Assembly (NCBI GenBank): GCA_020444425.1
Contig: JAHLLB010000032.1
Coordinates: 1 to 54,422, forward strand
DNA length: 54,422 bases
Source: a bacterium
GTDB lineage: Bacteria > Electryoneota > Electryoneia > Electryoneales > Electryoneaceae
Direction of reading: 5' to 3'
In this document: piece after piece, positions 26,276-34,572 of the stretch
How positions within the stretch are numbered: position 1 is the stretch's first letter
How the letters are laid out: each line of letters opens with the position of its first letter
Program-made: the position numbers and the translations under genes
The notes under the pieces: generated by a model
Seen by the model: the letters and a program-made list of their open reading frames with translations, nothing else
The model's database searches: none
Told to the model about the DNA's origin: nothing

Positions 26276-26306
26276 AACGGGTTCGTGGCTAAACCACGAA
26301 CCCGTT
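26276..26306 (-). terminator. Intrinsic terminator-like hairpin after the PKD lipoprotein gene
   Basis: Perfect 13-bp stem AACGGGTTCGTGG / CCACGAACCCGTT with a 5-nt loop, 24 bp past the lipoprotein stop on the minus strand, followed there by TTTCTTC. The T tract is modest but the stem is strong. Confidence 0.75.
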
Positions 26307-26329
26307 GATGTATCCAAGCAGGGTCGTTG

Positions 26330-27964
26330 CTACTTGCTCCGAGTCTCACGCGGTGCCCGGTCAGGGTTGGCGTGTGGAGCATGCATCGAATTGGCGCGAA
26401 CCGGGTCGATATCGAACGGTTCACCAAGTGCGCCGCCGAAGATGTAGGGCTGGATGCGTGCGCGGATGCCGTAATTGTTCGTGGAGGATTGACTCCAGGC
26501 GTACGTACCGGGGAGCTGGTTGAAGTAGCTGCGATACTGGACACTCGACGCGTCAGTACCCCAGTGCGGAATTCCGTCAACCGTGGTCGTGAAACCCAGC
26601 CCGAAGTATTCGGATCCATCTACTTCCCAGGTCAGGTCGTAGAAGTTCCAACCTTCGTACAGGTACGCATTGGAATAGTTTGCAACCGCCTCCCCGAAGA
26701 CACTACCACCGCCAGTGTATGGATACTGATGCAGGTGGACATAGGCAGCGCTCTGGTACACATACACCCAGATCCCGATGATCTTGTAGTGCGTGTAGGG
26801 AACGTTGAACAACACCGCTGCGCCGCCACCGGCTCCTGGCCAGTAGGAGCCATTATCGAACGAGCCGTCATCGTAGTAATAGTCCTCAATATCGCCGAAG
26901 GTGGGTACGGTCTCGACCTGGATCGACGCAATGTTGTTGTCCTCATTGGACTCTTCCAGGACTTCTTCGTAATCGACGACGATGAAGATGTACTCGACAT
27001 CAAACTCCGGGTCGCTTTCGGTCGGATTCCACGGAGCCTGGTACATCTCGGTCTCCTCGCCTGGATTCAGCGCCGGGACTTCATAATAGCCGATTGCAAA
27101 ATCTTCATCTGTGTTGAGCACGTTGTCATGCGACCAGAAAATGTTTGCGCGGCACGCTTGCGACGAGCCGGCGCCATCGTTCCGGAATGTGGCGTACAGC
27201 AGGAAGTACTCATTGATCTCCAGCTGGTAGTCGTCCGAGTACACGTTCAGCACAGTCATATCGGACGCTTCCACGGTCTGAACCGCAACGGAGGCCGTGC
27301 TGGACTCGTTGTCCTGGTCCGTGACCTGGACTTTCGGGAAGAACGAACCCGCCTGCATGTAGACATGGGTGACCGACGTCTCGGCAGAAGGACCATGGTC
27401 CCAGACTCCGTCACCGTTGAAATCGTAGCGGAACGTCAGTTCCGAGAGGGATTGGTGGTCATCTGTAGAAGCTGACGCGTCAAAGGTAAACGAGGTGTAC
27501 GTGGTGCCGTTTTGCGGCGACACGGAAAGTGCGGCGTTCGGCGGGTCGTTTTCGTAATTGACAGAGTAGTTGGCGGTCGCACGGTCGGTCAAGCCGCCGG
27601 AATCGCGTGCTTCAACGACCACAACGAAGTTGCCTTGTGCAGGAGGTGTCGTATTGATCAGGCCAAGACCCTCCGTCCAGTCTTCTTCCCACGTGCCATC
27701 ACCATCATAATCCCAACGGAAATCCATCGACGCAGGATCATCGCTGTCGTCCGTGGTGTTGGTGATATCGAAATGGATTTGGTCGCCGAGCATGATGGTG
27801 GATGGGGTAACCGTCAACATCAGGTTCGGCGCTTCGTTGACGGGTTCAGTCGGCGACGAATCGTCATCGTCATCATCGTTGGTCTGTTCGCACCCCATCA
27901 ATCCCAGCGACATCACCAGAACCAACACCATGGTGAACCACAATCCTCGTGAAATCCACTTCAT
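26330..27964 (-). CDS. PKD/CARDB-domain lipoprotein
   Basis: About 544 aa from ATG 27964 (AGGAAAG upstream). The signal peptide ends in a lipobox LGLMG-C, so Cys is lipidated. A run of aspartates follows as a spacer. Two PKD-like domains come next (about 40-130 and 135-230, with MDFRWDYDGDGTWEED and LTFRYDFNGDGVWDHG), then a CARDB-like domain (about 232-345, ending in VLEESNEDNNIASIQVET), then a C-terminal domain rich in Tyr, Trp and Gly that I do not recognise. It is probably surface or periplasmic, in binding or adhesion. No enzyme motif is visible. Confidence 0.82.
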   Translation of the reverse strand: MKWISRGLWFTMVLVLVMSLGLMGCEQTNDDDDDDSSPTEPVNEAPNLMLTVTPSTIMLGDQIHFDITNTTDDSDDPASMDFRWDYDGDGTWEEDWTEGLGLINTTPPAQGNFVVVVEARDSGGLTDRATANYSVNYENDPPNAALSVSPQNGTTYTSFTFDASASTDDHQSLSELTFRYDFNGDGVWDHGPSAETSVTHVYMQAGSFFPKVQVTDQDNESSTASVAVQTVEASDMTVLNVYSDDYQLEINEYFLLYATFRNDGAGSSQACRANIFWSHDNVLNTDEDFAIGYYEVPALNPGEETEMYQAPWNPTESDPEFDVEYIFIVVDYEEVLEESNEDNNIASIQVETVPTFGDIEDYYYDDGSFDNGSYWPGAGGGAAVLFNVPYTHYKIIGIWVYVYQSAAYVHLHQYPYTGGGSVFGEAVANYSNAYLYEGWNFYDLTWEVDGSEYFGLGFTTTVDGIPHWGTDASSVQYRSYFNQLPGTYAWSQSSTNNYGIRARIQPYIFGGALGEPFDIDPVRANSMHAPHANPDRAPRETRSK

Positions 27965-28345
27965 ACCACTTTCCTCCCAATCGTTAACCTGCTGGCTGCA
28001 CAGCTTTGCGATCTGCTGCATGCATCCTGCGCAGGGTGGTAGTCCAACGGATCACCGTTGAAGCTTATCAGAACTGGAATCGAAACAACTGGTTGGCAAC
28101 TCAAACGTTAGATCATCGGGCGGGCATGCCAGCCCAAGCATACAACGGTTTATTAGGAGATCCTAACTTTATTTTCGGAGATTTGTAACTTTTGCCGATT
28201 TCGCCCTATTCTGTTAAAACCTAGTTAATTCACGAATTAGCTAAACTACCTGCGTCGGATGCTTCTCTCAGAGGTCTGCAAATCGTGGAATAGCTGGCGA
28301 ATCACGTGAGATGTGCCTGATCGCCTGGTGGGTTTGCCGGACAGG
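27965..28345. other. AT-rich spacer upstream of the lipoprotein gene
   Basis: About 380 bp, markedly AT-rich between 28080 and 28260. It contains the small hairpin TTAGGAGATCCTAA. It should hold the minus-strand promoter of the lipoprotein gene. I see no gene or array. Confidence 0.4.
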
Positions 28346-28624
28346 TTAGTCTGTGGTCAACTCGACGAGTGTTGCGCCCCATTCGCCGGAACCGTGACCA
28401 GCGAGCCGGTAGCTGACGACATAGGGCAGGCGGGCGAGGATGGCGTGTACGGTCTCGCGTAATGCGCCGGTGCCTTTGCCGTGGATGATGCGGGCGGAGT
28501 TGATACCGCGGCGGCGGCATTCGTCGAGGTAATCGGGGATGAGCGTCTTCACCTCGCGTGGATTGAAGGTATGCAGGTCGAGTGTGCCGTCGATGGGATA
28601 CTCAATCGGGTCGTTGTTGTTCAT
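28346..28624 (-). CDS. Small stand-alone Smr-domain protein
   Basis: About 92 aa from ATG 28624, with GGAG seven bases upstream; a longer frame to 28792 has no ribosome site. It is nearly all Smr domain: LDLHTFNPREV with the LDxH motif, then ARIIHGKGTGALRETV with the HGxG loop. Smr domains are nucleic-acid endonucleases in MutS2, and in stand-alone proteins act on RNA, for example in ribosome collision rescue. Only the domain itself is seen here, so the target is open. Divergent from the membrane-protein gene at 28793. Confidence 0.85.
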   Translation of the reverse strand: MNNNDPIEYPIDGTLDLHTFNPREVKTLIPDYLDECRRRGINSARIIHGKGTGALRETVHAILARLPYVVSYRLAGHGSGEWGATLVELTTD

Positions 28625-28792
28625 GATTGTCTCCGGCTCAACGAAGGGTACGGATACTGATAAAAGTACGCTCGTTTCGTGATCAGTGTTCGGATCAGGT
28701 CGTTTCATGAGTACTTTGAGACCGTTGCAGTTCCTCGATCGATCTGGAATGTTTCTGTGGCTGCGCACGCCGGTCAAGTGGGGGGAGAACAC

Positions 28793-29203
28793 ATGATGCT
28801 GTTGCCAGTGATTCGGTTAGCGGTTCAAGTCTGCCTGTTCTGGTTTGCCGTGGTGCTGGTCACCAGGGACATGCAGATTGACTGGCGCTCGTTCATACTC
28901 TGGGTGATCGCCGCTCACCTGGCGGGGGGAATTGTTGGGGCGTTGCTGGGAAACAGCGGTCCCGTCTGGATCAATAGCCTGGTCGCGTTGCTCGTGACCT
29001 CAGCCGCGCTGGCGTCCGTGTTGTACTTCAAGTTCGGCTACGATGGCCCGAAGCAGATCATCATGGTTATCGCAATCTATTTCGGCGCGACCTACCTGCT
29101 GAACGTGATTCTTCAGCTTTCCGCGTGCAACGTTCAATCCCGGATTGATGAGGCATTGGAAACCGGAACTCGGGTTGTCCTGGGGGGACACTTGTTCTGC
29201 TGA
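28793..29203 (+). CDS. Small integral membrane protein
   Basis: About 136 aa from ATG 28793, with GGGGGGAG upstream. Four hydrophobic segments: VIRLAVQVCLFWFAVVLV, FILWVIAAHLAGGIVGALLG, LVALLVTSAALASVLYF, and IIMVIAIYFGATYLLNVIL. A single cysteine follows the last helix (LSACNV). No family recognised. It precedes the cytochrome gene by about 175 bp, but a shared function cannot be inferred. Confidence 0.7.
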   Translation: MMLLPVIRLAVQVCLFWFAVVLVTRDMQIDWRSFILWVIAAHLAGGIVGALLGNSGPVWINSLVALLVTSAALASVLYFKFGYDGPKQIIMVIAIYFGATYLLNVILQLSACNVQSRIDEALETGTRVVLGGHLFC

Positions 29204-29379
29204 GGATCAGTCTCCTCGCACGGGATCGAGGTCAATACGTATCTGCCATCACGTTGCAGGATTGGGATCGCCGTTTCCGTGCCGTGGGATCTCACAATTC
29301 CGGAATTTCCGTTTGGCGATCCTAAGATTTGTTGTATCTTTGCCGGGGGGATGTTGGATTGGGAGAAGGGAAGAGAACG

Positions 29380-30273
29380 ATGAAGATTGTCCTGTGGGTT
29401 GTGCTCGGCATTGTCGGGCTGGTGATCATTGTGTTTGGCGGCTTTGGCATGTGGGTCTACACTGCCAGCAACTCCGCGATCAATGCGACCTATAACGTCT
29501 CGGTGACGCCATTTGAGATTCCGGCGGATTCGACCAGCCTTGCGTACGGCAAGCATGTCGCGACGATCCGTGGTTGCATCGGGTGTCATGGTGCCGATCT
29601 CGGCGGTGGCGGCGAGGATCTCAACATGGGCCCGTTGGGGAGTTACTACCCGACGAATATCACATCGGGGCAGGGTGGAAAGACCGCAAATTATACGACG
29701 GCCGATTGGATCCGCTCGATCCGTCACGGCGTGAAACCGGATGGCAGCACGGCGATCATGATGCCGTCGTACGAATATTACCCGATCGGTGACGAAGACC
29801 TCGCGGCGATGATCGCGTACCTGAAGTCGATGCCGCCGGTGGATCGGGACAACCGTCCGCAGGAAGTCGGGCCGGTGGGACGGATTCTGATCGCGACCGG
29901 TCAGATGAAGATCCTGACCTCGGCGAAATTCATTGACCACGATGCTCCGCACCCGCCCGCGCCGGAACGTGGGGTGACAGTCGAGTATGGTGAATACCTC
30001 GGCACAACCTGCACCGGTTGCCACGGTGAGAACCTGGCAGGTGGGGTGAATCTCGGACCGAATGCACCGCTGTCCACTAATCTGACCCCTGGTGGATTGG
30101 CGGAATATGACCGGGACGCGTTTTTTACGGCGTTGCGTGCCGGGTACAAGGCGGATGGCAGCCAGATTGACAAGATCATGCCGTACACTCAGTTCGCTGA
30201 GATGACGGATGACGAACTCGACGCGCTGTGGCTGTATCTGCAGAGCTTACCGGCGATCGAGAACGAGTACTGA
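29380..30273 (+). CDS. Membrane-anchored di-heme cytochrome c
   Basis: About 297 aa from ATG 29380 with a purine-rich ribosome site. An N-terminal helix (IVLWVVLGIVGLVIIVFGGF) without a signal cleavage site anchors two class I cytochrome c domains. The heme sites are CIGCH (66-70) and CTGCH (211-215). Candidate axial methionines follow in MMPSYEYY and IMPYTQF. The two domains look like an internal duplication (GKHVATIRGCIGCHG and GEYLGTTCTGCHG; YNV.. NITSGQGG and NLTPGG). It resembles the cytochrome subunits of membrane alcohol or aldehyde dehydrogenases. No dehydrogenase gene is adjacent, so its electron partner is unknown. Confidence 0.9.
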   Translation: MKIVLWVVLGIVGLVIIVFGGFGMWVYTASNSAINATYNVSVTPFEIPADSTSLAYGKHVATIRGCIGCHGADLGGGGEDLNMGPLGSYYPTNITSGQGGKTANYTTADWIRSIRHGVKPDGSTAIMMPSYEYYPIGDEDLAAMIAYLKSMPPVDRDNRPQEVGPVGRILIATGQMKILTSAKFIDHDAPHPPAPERGVTVEYGEYLGTTCTGCHGENLAGGVNLGPNAPLSTNLTPGGLAEYDRDAFFTALRAGYKADGSQIDKIMPYTQFAEMTDDELDALWLYLQSLPAIENEY

Positions 30274-30297
30274 CAGGACCCTGAGGTTACGTATCCA

Positions 30298-30329
30298 AAC
30301 CCGGACGGTCTTGTCCGGGTTTTCTTTTT
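30298..30329 (+). terminator. Intrinsic terminator after the cytochrome c gene
   Basis: AACCCGGAC / GTCCGGGTT stem, 6-nt loop, then TTCTTTTT. 25 bp after the stop. Confidence 0.92.
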
Positions 30330-30397
30330 CTGTTACCCTCAGGGCTGCAGAATGATGAAAGTTCTCCCGGAAGACTGAGTGCAATCTCTCGCGGTAT

Positions 30398-30425
30398 TTG
30401 AATATTGTTAATAATTTGTTAAATT
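30398..30425 (+). promoter_or_regulatory. Possible promoter of the divergent cyclase gene
   Basis: TTGAAT (30398-30403) and TAAATT (30420-30425), 16 bp apart in an AT-rich stretch unlike its GC-rich surroundings, 30 bp upstream of the cyclase start codon. Assigned by eye only. Confidence 0.3.
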
Positions 30426-30453
30426 TGTGTAAACACATCAGATGGGGGTAGCG

Positions 30454-31374
30454 ATGACGCTTCCAGACTACTTGGATCATGTGAATCAGGAAATTGCGGG
30501 GATCGTTGCGCCCAGTTTCAGCACGAAGCAGTTGAAGTTGAAGAAGGTTCCCGCGACGGATTCGGATGCGCTCAAGCCAAGCCCTGCGGGTGAATTCACG
30601 GCATATCGGCTGCGGACGACGGTGTTGTATGTCGACATTCGGCGTTCGGTGTTCCCCGAAGTGAAGAAGATGGCGCACGACAAGGTGAAGGTGTACCTCG
30701 CGTTTCTCAAGGTGATGGCGAACGCGGCGGAGTATCACGGTGGCCGGGTGGTCGATCTCGCCGGTGACCGGATGATGGTCGTTTTTGACGAAAGTGATTG
30801 CTACACCGACGCGATCAACACGGCGTTCCTTTTGAACACGGTTGCGCAGACGATTCTGGCGCCGCATTTCCCGCATCGCACCATCCGGTGCGGGATTGGT
30901 GTTGATTACGGCAGCATTCTGCTTTCGCGTGTTCCGGTGGAGAGTGACACCGAGCAACGCAAGTTCGCGCAGGAGATGGTGTGGCTGGGCAAGCCGGCGT
31001 CCCGCGCAGCGAAGCTGATGGCGGTGGCGAACGGCAGTCTGACCAGCGCGAACGGGGTTGGCAACATCGGCCGCGCGTTCCACGAGGTGAAGGAGTGGAG
31101 CTGGCGTGTGCTGGACGAATACACCAACATGATCAACGTGTTGGGGACACGTCCGATGAACGTCTACACCGGGCCGACCTGCCGTCTCTCGAAGCTGGAC
31201 GTTGAGAGCGGACGGGTTGAGCCGATCCTGGTGACCGGCCGTGTGCTGAAGGGGTTGCGGAACGAACGGCCGGACGACGTGTCGTTGAAACGTCTCTGGT
31301 GGCGCAAAAAGTCGCTGTATGTGCCGGGGATGAAAGAGGAAGTCTTCGGTGCGAACGTGATTTATACGTGCTAA
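30454..31374 (+). CDS. Divergent class III nucleotidyl cyclase, Pycsar PycC-like
   Basis: About 306 aa from ATG 30454 (GGGGG six bases upstream; ATG 30442 is less likely). Soluble, with no sensor domain. The cyclase fold is clear: TTVLYVDIRRSVF with metal Asp61, VVDLAGDRMMVVF with metal Asp105, and CGIGVDYGSILLSRV. The purine-selecting lysine of KYxGD is Asp101. In the final motif GKPASRAAKL the usual VN...R becomes AS...K. This layout (short DIR motif, GxGxDYG, AAKL) recalls the uridylate/cytidylate cyclases of Pycsar defence. No PycTM or PycTIR effector gene is adjacent, so an orphan or housekeeping role stays possible. Confidence 0.7.
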   Translation: MTLPDYLDHVNQEIAGIVAPSFSTKQLKLKKVPATDSDALKPSPAGEFTAYRLRTTVLYVDIRRSVFPEVKKMAHDKVKVYLAFLKVMANAAEYHGGRVVDLAGDRMMVVFDESDCYTDAINTAFLLNTVAQTILAPHFPHRTIRCGIGVDYGSILLSRVPVESDTEQRKFAQEMVWLGKPASRAAKLMAVANGSLTSANGVGNIGRAFHEVKEWSWRVLDEYTNMINVLGTRPMNVYTGPTCRLSKLDVESGRVEPILVTGRVLKGLRNERPDDVSLKRLWWRKKSLYVPGMKEEVFGANVIYTC

Positions 31375-31451
31375 ACGCATTCCGGATGAGTACATTGTCC
31401 GCAGAAGATACAGGTGGGGTGCACGCCCGGTGATCAGTCCGGGATGCGCAG

Positions 31452-31484
31452 AAAGGGACGCTTCGTTGTGCGAAGCGTCCCTTT
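31452..31484. terminator. Bidirectional intrinsic terminator between cyclase and lpd
   Basis: 14-bp perfect stem AAAGGGACGCTTCG / CGAAGCGTCCCTTT with a 5-nt loop. T tracts fall on the plus strand and, as TTTC, on the minus strand. It lies between two convergent genes and can serve both. Confidence 0.9.
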
Positions 31485-31592
31485 TGTATTTGGTGGTCGA
31501 GGATCAGGTAAACAGCTGTTAGTTCTCGGTAGTCAGTGGTGTCTGTCTCGTCCTGATCCGGGTTGACAGTCAGGACAATACACCCTGCACCG

Positions 31593-31620
31593 ATCACCGT
31601 TTACCGACAACCGGCTACCG
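31593..31620. repeat. Heptamer array NNTACCG at the lpd stop codon
   Basis: Four heptamers fitting NNWACCG/NNCACCG (ATCACCG, TTTACCG and two more). The lpd stop (TAG on the minus strand, 31615-31617) lies inside the last unit. The same heptamer family sits at the aceF stop. Confidence 0.7.
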
Positions 31621-33042
31621 TTTTTTCGGCAGCATGTAGTGCGGCGACTGGTTGAAGATGAGGTCGGCGCTCTCCATGATGGCCTCGCTCAGGGTCGGGT
31701 GCGGGTGAATGGACAGGCGCAGGTCATCCGCGACGCAGCCCATCTCGATAGCGAGCACGCCTTCCGCGATCATGTCGCCGGCGTTGGGACCGGCGATGCC
31801 GAGGCCGAGAATCTTCTTGGTCTTGGCATTGACGACGAGCTTGGTGAGGCCGTCGGTGCGGCCCAGTGTGATCGCGCGTCCGGACGCCGCGAGCGGGAAC
31901 TTCACCACCTGCACGTCGATGCCCTTCGCCTTCGCTTCGTCCTCCATCAGCCCGGCCCAGGCGATTTCGGGGTCGGTGAAGACGACAGCCGGGATTGCAC
32001 GTGGATCCCATCCGGCGCTCTTTTCACCGGCAATAGCTTCCACCGCGACACGGCCTTCGTGCGACGCTTTGTGCGCGAGCATCGGTTCGCCGGCAATGTC
32101 GCCGATAGCCCAGATGTTGGCTTCGGCGGTGCGGCGCTTGTCGTCAACCTGGACAAAGCCCTTGTCGTCCAGCTCGATGTTCGTGTTCTCGAGGCCCAGG
32201 TTGGCACTGTTCGGTTTGCGTCCGACGGACACGAGCACGTAGTCGTACTCTTTTCGAGCATCGTCCGCGCCCTTGCCTTCGAACTCGACCTTGACCTTGG
32301 TTTTCAGCGCGTTGACCGAGCTGACTTTGGTCTCAAGGTGGATCGCTTCGAACTGTTGTTTCAGCCGTTTGTTGAGCGGTCGCACGAGATCCTTGTCTGC
32401 GCCGGGGAGGATGGTTTTCATCATCTCGACGACGGTGACCTTTGTGCCGAGCGTGGCGTAGACCGACCCGAGCTCGAGGCCGATGTAGCCGCCGCCGACG
32501 ATCAGCATTGTCTTCGGGATTTCCGGCAGGTCGAGGGCGTCTTTCGCGAGCATCATCCGCGGGTTGTCCATCGGCCAGCCGGGGATGGAGATTGCCAGCG
32601 AACCGGTGGCGAGGATCAACTTGTCGAATGTGTGGCGTTCGGACGTACCGTCCACCAGCTTTACCTCGAGTTCGGTGTTGCTGACGAACGATCCGGTGCC
32701 GCGAATGTGTTTCACCTTGCGCATTTCGGCAATCTTGCCGACGCCGCTGGTGAGCCGTTCGACGACACTGCCTTTCCATGCTCGCAGCTTGTCAACGTCG
32801 ATTTTCGGTTCGGCGAAATCGACCCCGAACTCGCTCGCTTCGCGGGCGTCGCTGATGACTTTGGCGGCGTGCAGCATCGCCTTGGACGGGATGCAGCCAC
32901 GGTACAAACAGGTGCCGCCGGGGTTTTCTTCCGGATCGATCAGGGTGACGTTGAAGCCTTTGTCGGCGGCGTGGAACGCGGCGGCGTATCCGCCGGGTCC
33001 GCCCCCGAGCACGATCAGGTCATGATGGTTTTTATCAGGCAT
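31615..33042 (-). CDS. lpdA: Dihydrolipoyl dehydrogenase (E3)
   Basis: About 475 aa from ATG 33042. FAD-binding LIVLGGGPGGYAAA at the N-terminus, redox disulfide C45/C50 in GGTCLYRGCIPSKAM, the NAD-binding IVGGGYIGLELG, and the C-terminal interface pair H448 and E453 in HPHPTLSEA. It reoxidises the lipoyl groups of the E2 subunit, passing electrons to NAD. Third gene of aceE-aceF-lpdA; the 158-bp gap before it contains two heptamer arrays and a weak ribosome site (GAG). No lipoyl domain is fused, unlike some E3 proteins. The stop lies in a heptamer array. Confidence 0.95.
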   Translation of the reverse strand: MPDKNHHDLIVLGGGPGGYAAAFHAADKGFNVTLIDPEENPGGTCLYRGCIPSKAMLHAAKVISDAREASEFGVDFAEPKIDVDKLRAWKGSVVERLTSGVGKIAEMRKVKHIRGTGSFVSNTELEVKLVDGTSERHTFDKLILATGSLAISIPGWPMDNPRMMLAKDALDLPEIPKTMLIVGGGYIGLELGSVYATLGTKVTVVEMMKTILPGADKDLVRPLNKRLKQQFEAIHLETKVSSVNALKTKVKVEFEGKGADDARKEYDYVLVSVGRKPNSANLGLENTNIELDDKGFVQVDDKRRTAEANIWAIGDIAGEPMLAHKASHEGRVAVEAIAGEKSAGWDPRAIPAVVFTDPEIAWAGLMEDEAKAKGIDVQVVKFPLAASGRAITLGRTDGLTKLVVNAKTKKILGLGIAGPNAGDMIAEGVLAIEMGCVADDLRLSIHPHPTLSEAIMESADLIFNQSPHYMLPKKR

Positions 33043-33051
33043 GGAGAACTC

Positions 33052-33079
33052 GTCTCTTGTCTCTCGTCGTTCGTCTCTC
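33052..33079. repeat. Heptamer array GTCTCTC x4 upstream of lpd
   Basis: Four consecutive heptamers of consensus GTCTCTC (one is GTCTCTT, one GTCGTTC), nine bases upstream of the lpd start codon on the minus strand, where the ribosome site should be. This explains the weak Shine-Dalgarno sequence. Confidence 0.7.
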
Positions 33080-33163
33080 GCGAAGGTCGCATCAATCAAA
33101 CCAGGATGCAGATCCTTCGAGTGACGTCGATCCCAACGTGCAAGCACGACGGGGCACACTACA

Positions 33164-33198
33164 GTTACCGACTACCGATCACCATTTACCGCGTACCG
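33164..33198. repeat. Heptamer array NNTACCG x5 after aceF
   Basis: Five heptamers, four ending TACCG and one ending CACCA, beginning two bases past the aceF stop codon on the minus strand. Confidence 0.75.
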
Positions 33199-33200
33199 TC

Positions 33201-34541
33201 TTAGACAAACATCGCCATCGGGTTCTCGAGGGCTTTGCAGATCCAATCGAGGAAGCGGGATGCGTCCGCGCCGTCCACGATGCGATGATCGTAGGACAGG
33301 GTCAGCGGCAGCACGGTGCGTGGTTGCCACTTTTCGTCAATCCAGCGCGGTTCGACCAGCGACCGTGACATGCCGAGAATTGCGACCTGCGGCGGGTTGA
33401 CGATCGGCGTGAACCATTCGCCCCCAATCGAGCCCTGGTTCGAGATGGTGAAGCTGCCACCTTCCATGTCCGCCGGGCCGAGTTTCTTCGCGCGGGCTTT
33501 GCTGCTGATCTCGCCGAGATCTTTCGCCAGCTGCACGAGGTCCTTCTGGTCTACGTCACGAATCACCGGCACCAGCAGGCCACGGTCGGTATCGACCGCA
33601 ATGCTCATGTGGATGTAGTCGCGGTAGATGATCTCGCCGGCGTCCATGTCGATGGCGGCGTTGAAGTTCGGGAACTTCTTCAGCGCCTCGGCGGCGATCT
33701 TCATCACGATCGCGGTCGGTGTCAGCTTGACATCCTGCTTCGCGAAATGCTTTGCGTACTGGGCGCGGAATTTCTCGAGTTCGGAAATGTCCGCCTTCTG
33801 GAACTGGGTTACCTGCGGCACCATCGCGTTTGCACGGGCCATCGCTTCCGCGGTCAACTGGCGCAGCTTGCTCATCGGCTCGTGCCGTACCGGTCCGAAC
33901 TGGCTCAGGTCGGGCATGGTGTAAGCAACGGACGTTGAGTGCTCGATCACGTTCTTCGCGTGCTGCTTGACATCGTCCTCGAGGATGCGTCCCCGCGGTC
34001 CGCTGCCGCCGATATCGTACAGGTCAATGCCCAGCTCGCGGGCGAGCTTTCGCACGGCGGGACCAGCCGGGATCGGATCGCCTTCACGGTCCTTGCGTGG
34101 CGCGGGCTTCGAAGCCTTGGCTGCGGGACGGGAAGGCGCCGGAGCCGGTTTCGATTCCTTCGCAGGTTCTTCGGACTCGGCTTTTGCCGGGGCTTCGTCC
34201 TGTTCGGCTTCGGGTTCGTCCGCCGGCGCTTCCTCGGCTTTCGGTTGCGAGTCGGACTTCTCGGCATCCCCGGGCTTTTCCTCGGGTTCCTCGGCTTTCG
34301 CGGAGTCGGCGTCTATTTTCATCACGACATCGCCGACGTTGACCGTATCGCCTTCCTTGATGAGGATTTCGCTGATCTTTCCGGCGGACGGCGCAGGCAG
34401 TTCGACAACGGCCTTGTCCGTTTCCAGCTCGAGCAATCCCTGGTCGGCTTCGACGGTATCGCCCACGCTGACGAGGATCGAGGCGACATCGCCCTTCTCC
34501 ACATTTTCTGAGATTTCCGGGACGCGAACGTCTTGTATCAT
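33201..34541 (-). CDS. aceF: Dihydrolipoyllysine acetyltransferase (E2 of pyruvate dehydrogenase)
   Basis: 446 aa. One lipoyl domain with the modified lysine K43 in LETDKAVVELPAP, then a long acidic Ala/Pro/Glu linker (about 85-165). A peripheral subunit-binding domain follows (AVRKLARELGIDLYDIGGSG), then the acyltransferase core ending in LSYDHRIVDGADA with catalytic His419 and Asp423. It moves acetyl from E1 to CoA and forms the core of the complex. A single lipoyl domain is fewer than the three in E. coli AceF. It lies 31 bp after aceE in the same operon. Confidence 0.95.
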   Translation of the reverse strand: MIQDVRVPEISENVEKGDVASILVSVGDTVEADQGLLELETDKAVVELPAPSAGKISEILIKEGDTVNVGDVVMKIDADSAKAEEPEEKPGDAEKSDSQPKAEEAPADEPEAEQDEAPAKAESEEPAKESKPAPAPSRPAAKASKPAPRKDREGDPIPAGPAVRKLARELGIDLYDIGGSGPRGRILEDDVKQHAKNVIEHSTSVAYTMPDLSQFGPVRHEPMSKLRQLTAEAMARANAMVPQVTQFQKADISELEKFRAQYAKHFAKQDVKLTPTAIVMKIAAEALKKFPNFNAAIDMDAGEIIYRDYIHMSIAVDTDRGLLVPVIRDVDQKDLVQLAKDLGEISSKARAKKLGPADMEGGSFTISNQGSIGGEWFTPIVNPPQVAILGMSRSLVEPRWIDEKWQPRTVLPLTLSYDHRIVDGADASRFLDWICKALENPMAMFV

Positions 34542-34572
34542 GGGGTCGTCCTATCGTTTACCCATCTCGCGT

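Noticed and set aside
29204..31614. A Pycsar effector (PycTM or PycTIR) next to the divergent cyclase
   Set aside because: The neighbours are a cytochrome c and lpd, both with clear metabolic identity and separated by terminators. No TM- or TIR-effector frame is present in the flanks.
31639..33204. A 521-codon open frame antisense to lpd
   Set aside because: Dihydrolipoyl dehydrogenase on the other strand is certain, and the antisense frame is a codon-bias artefact.
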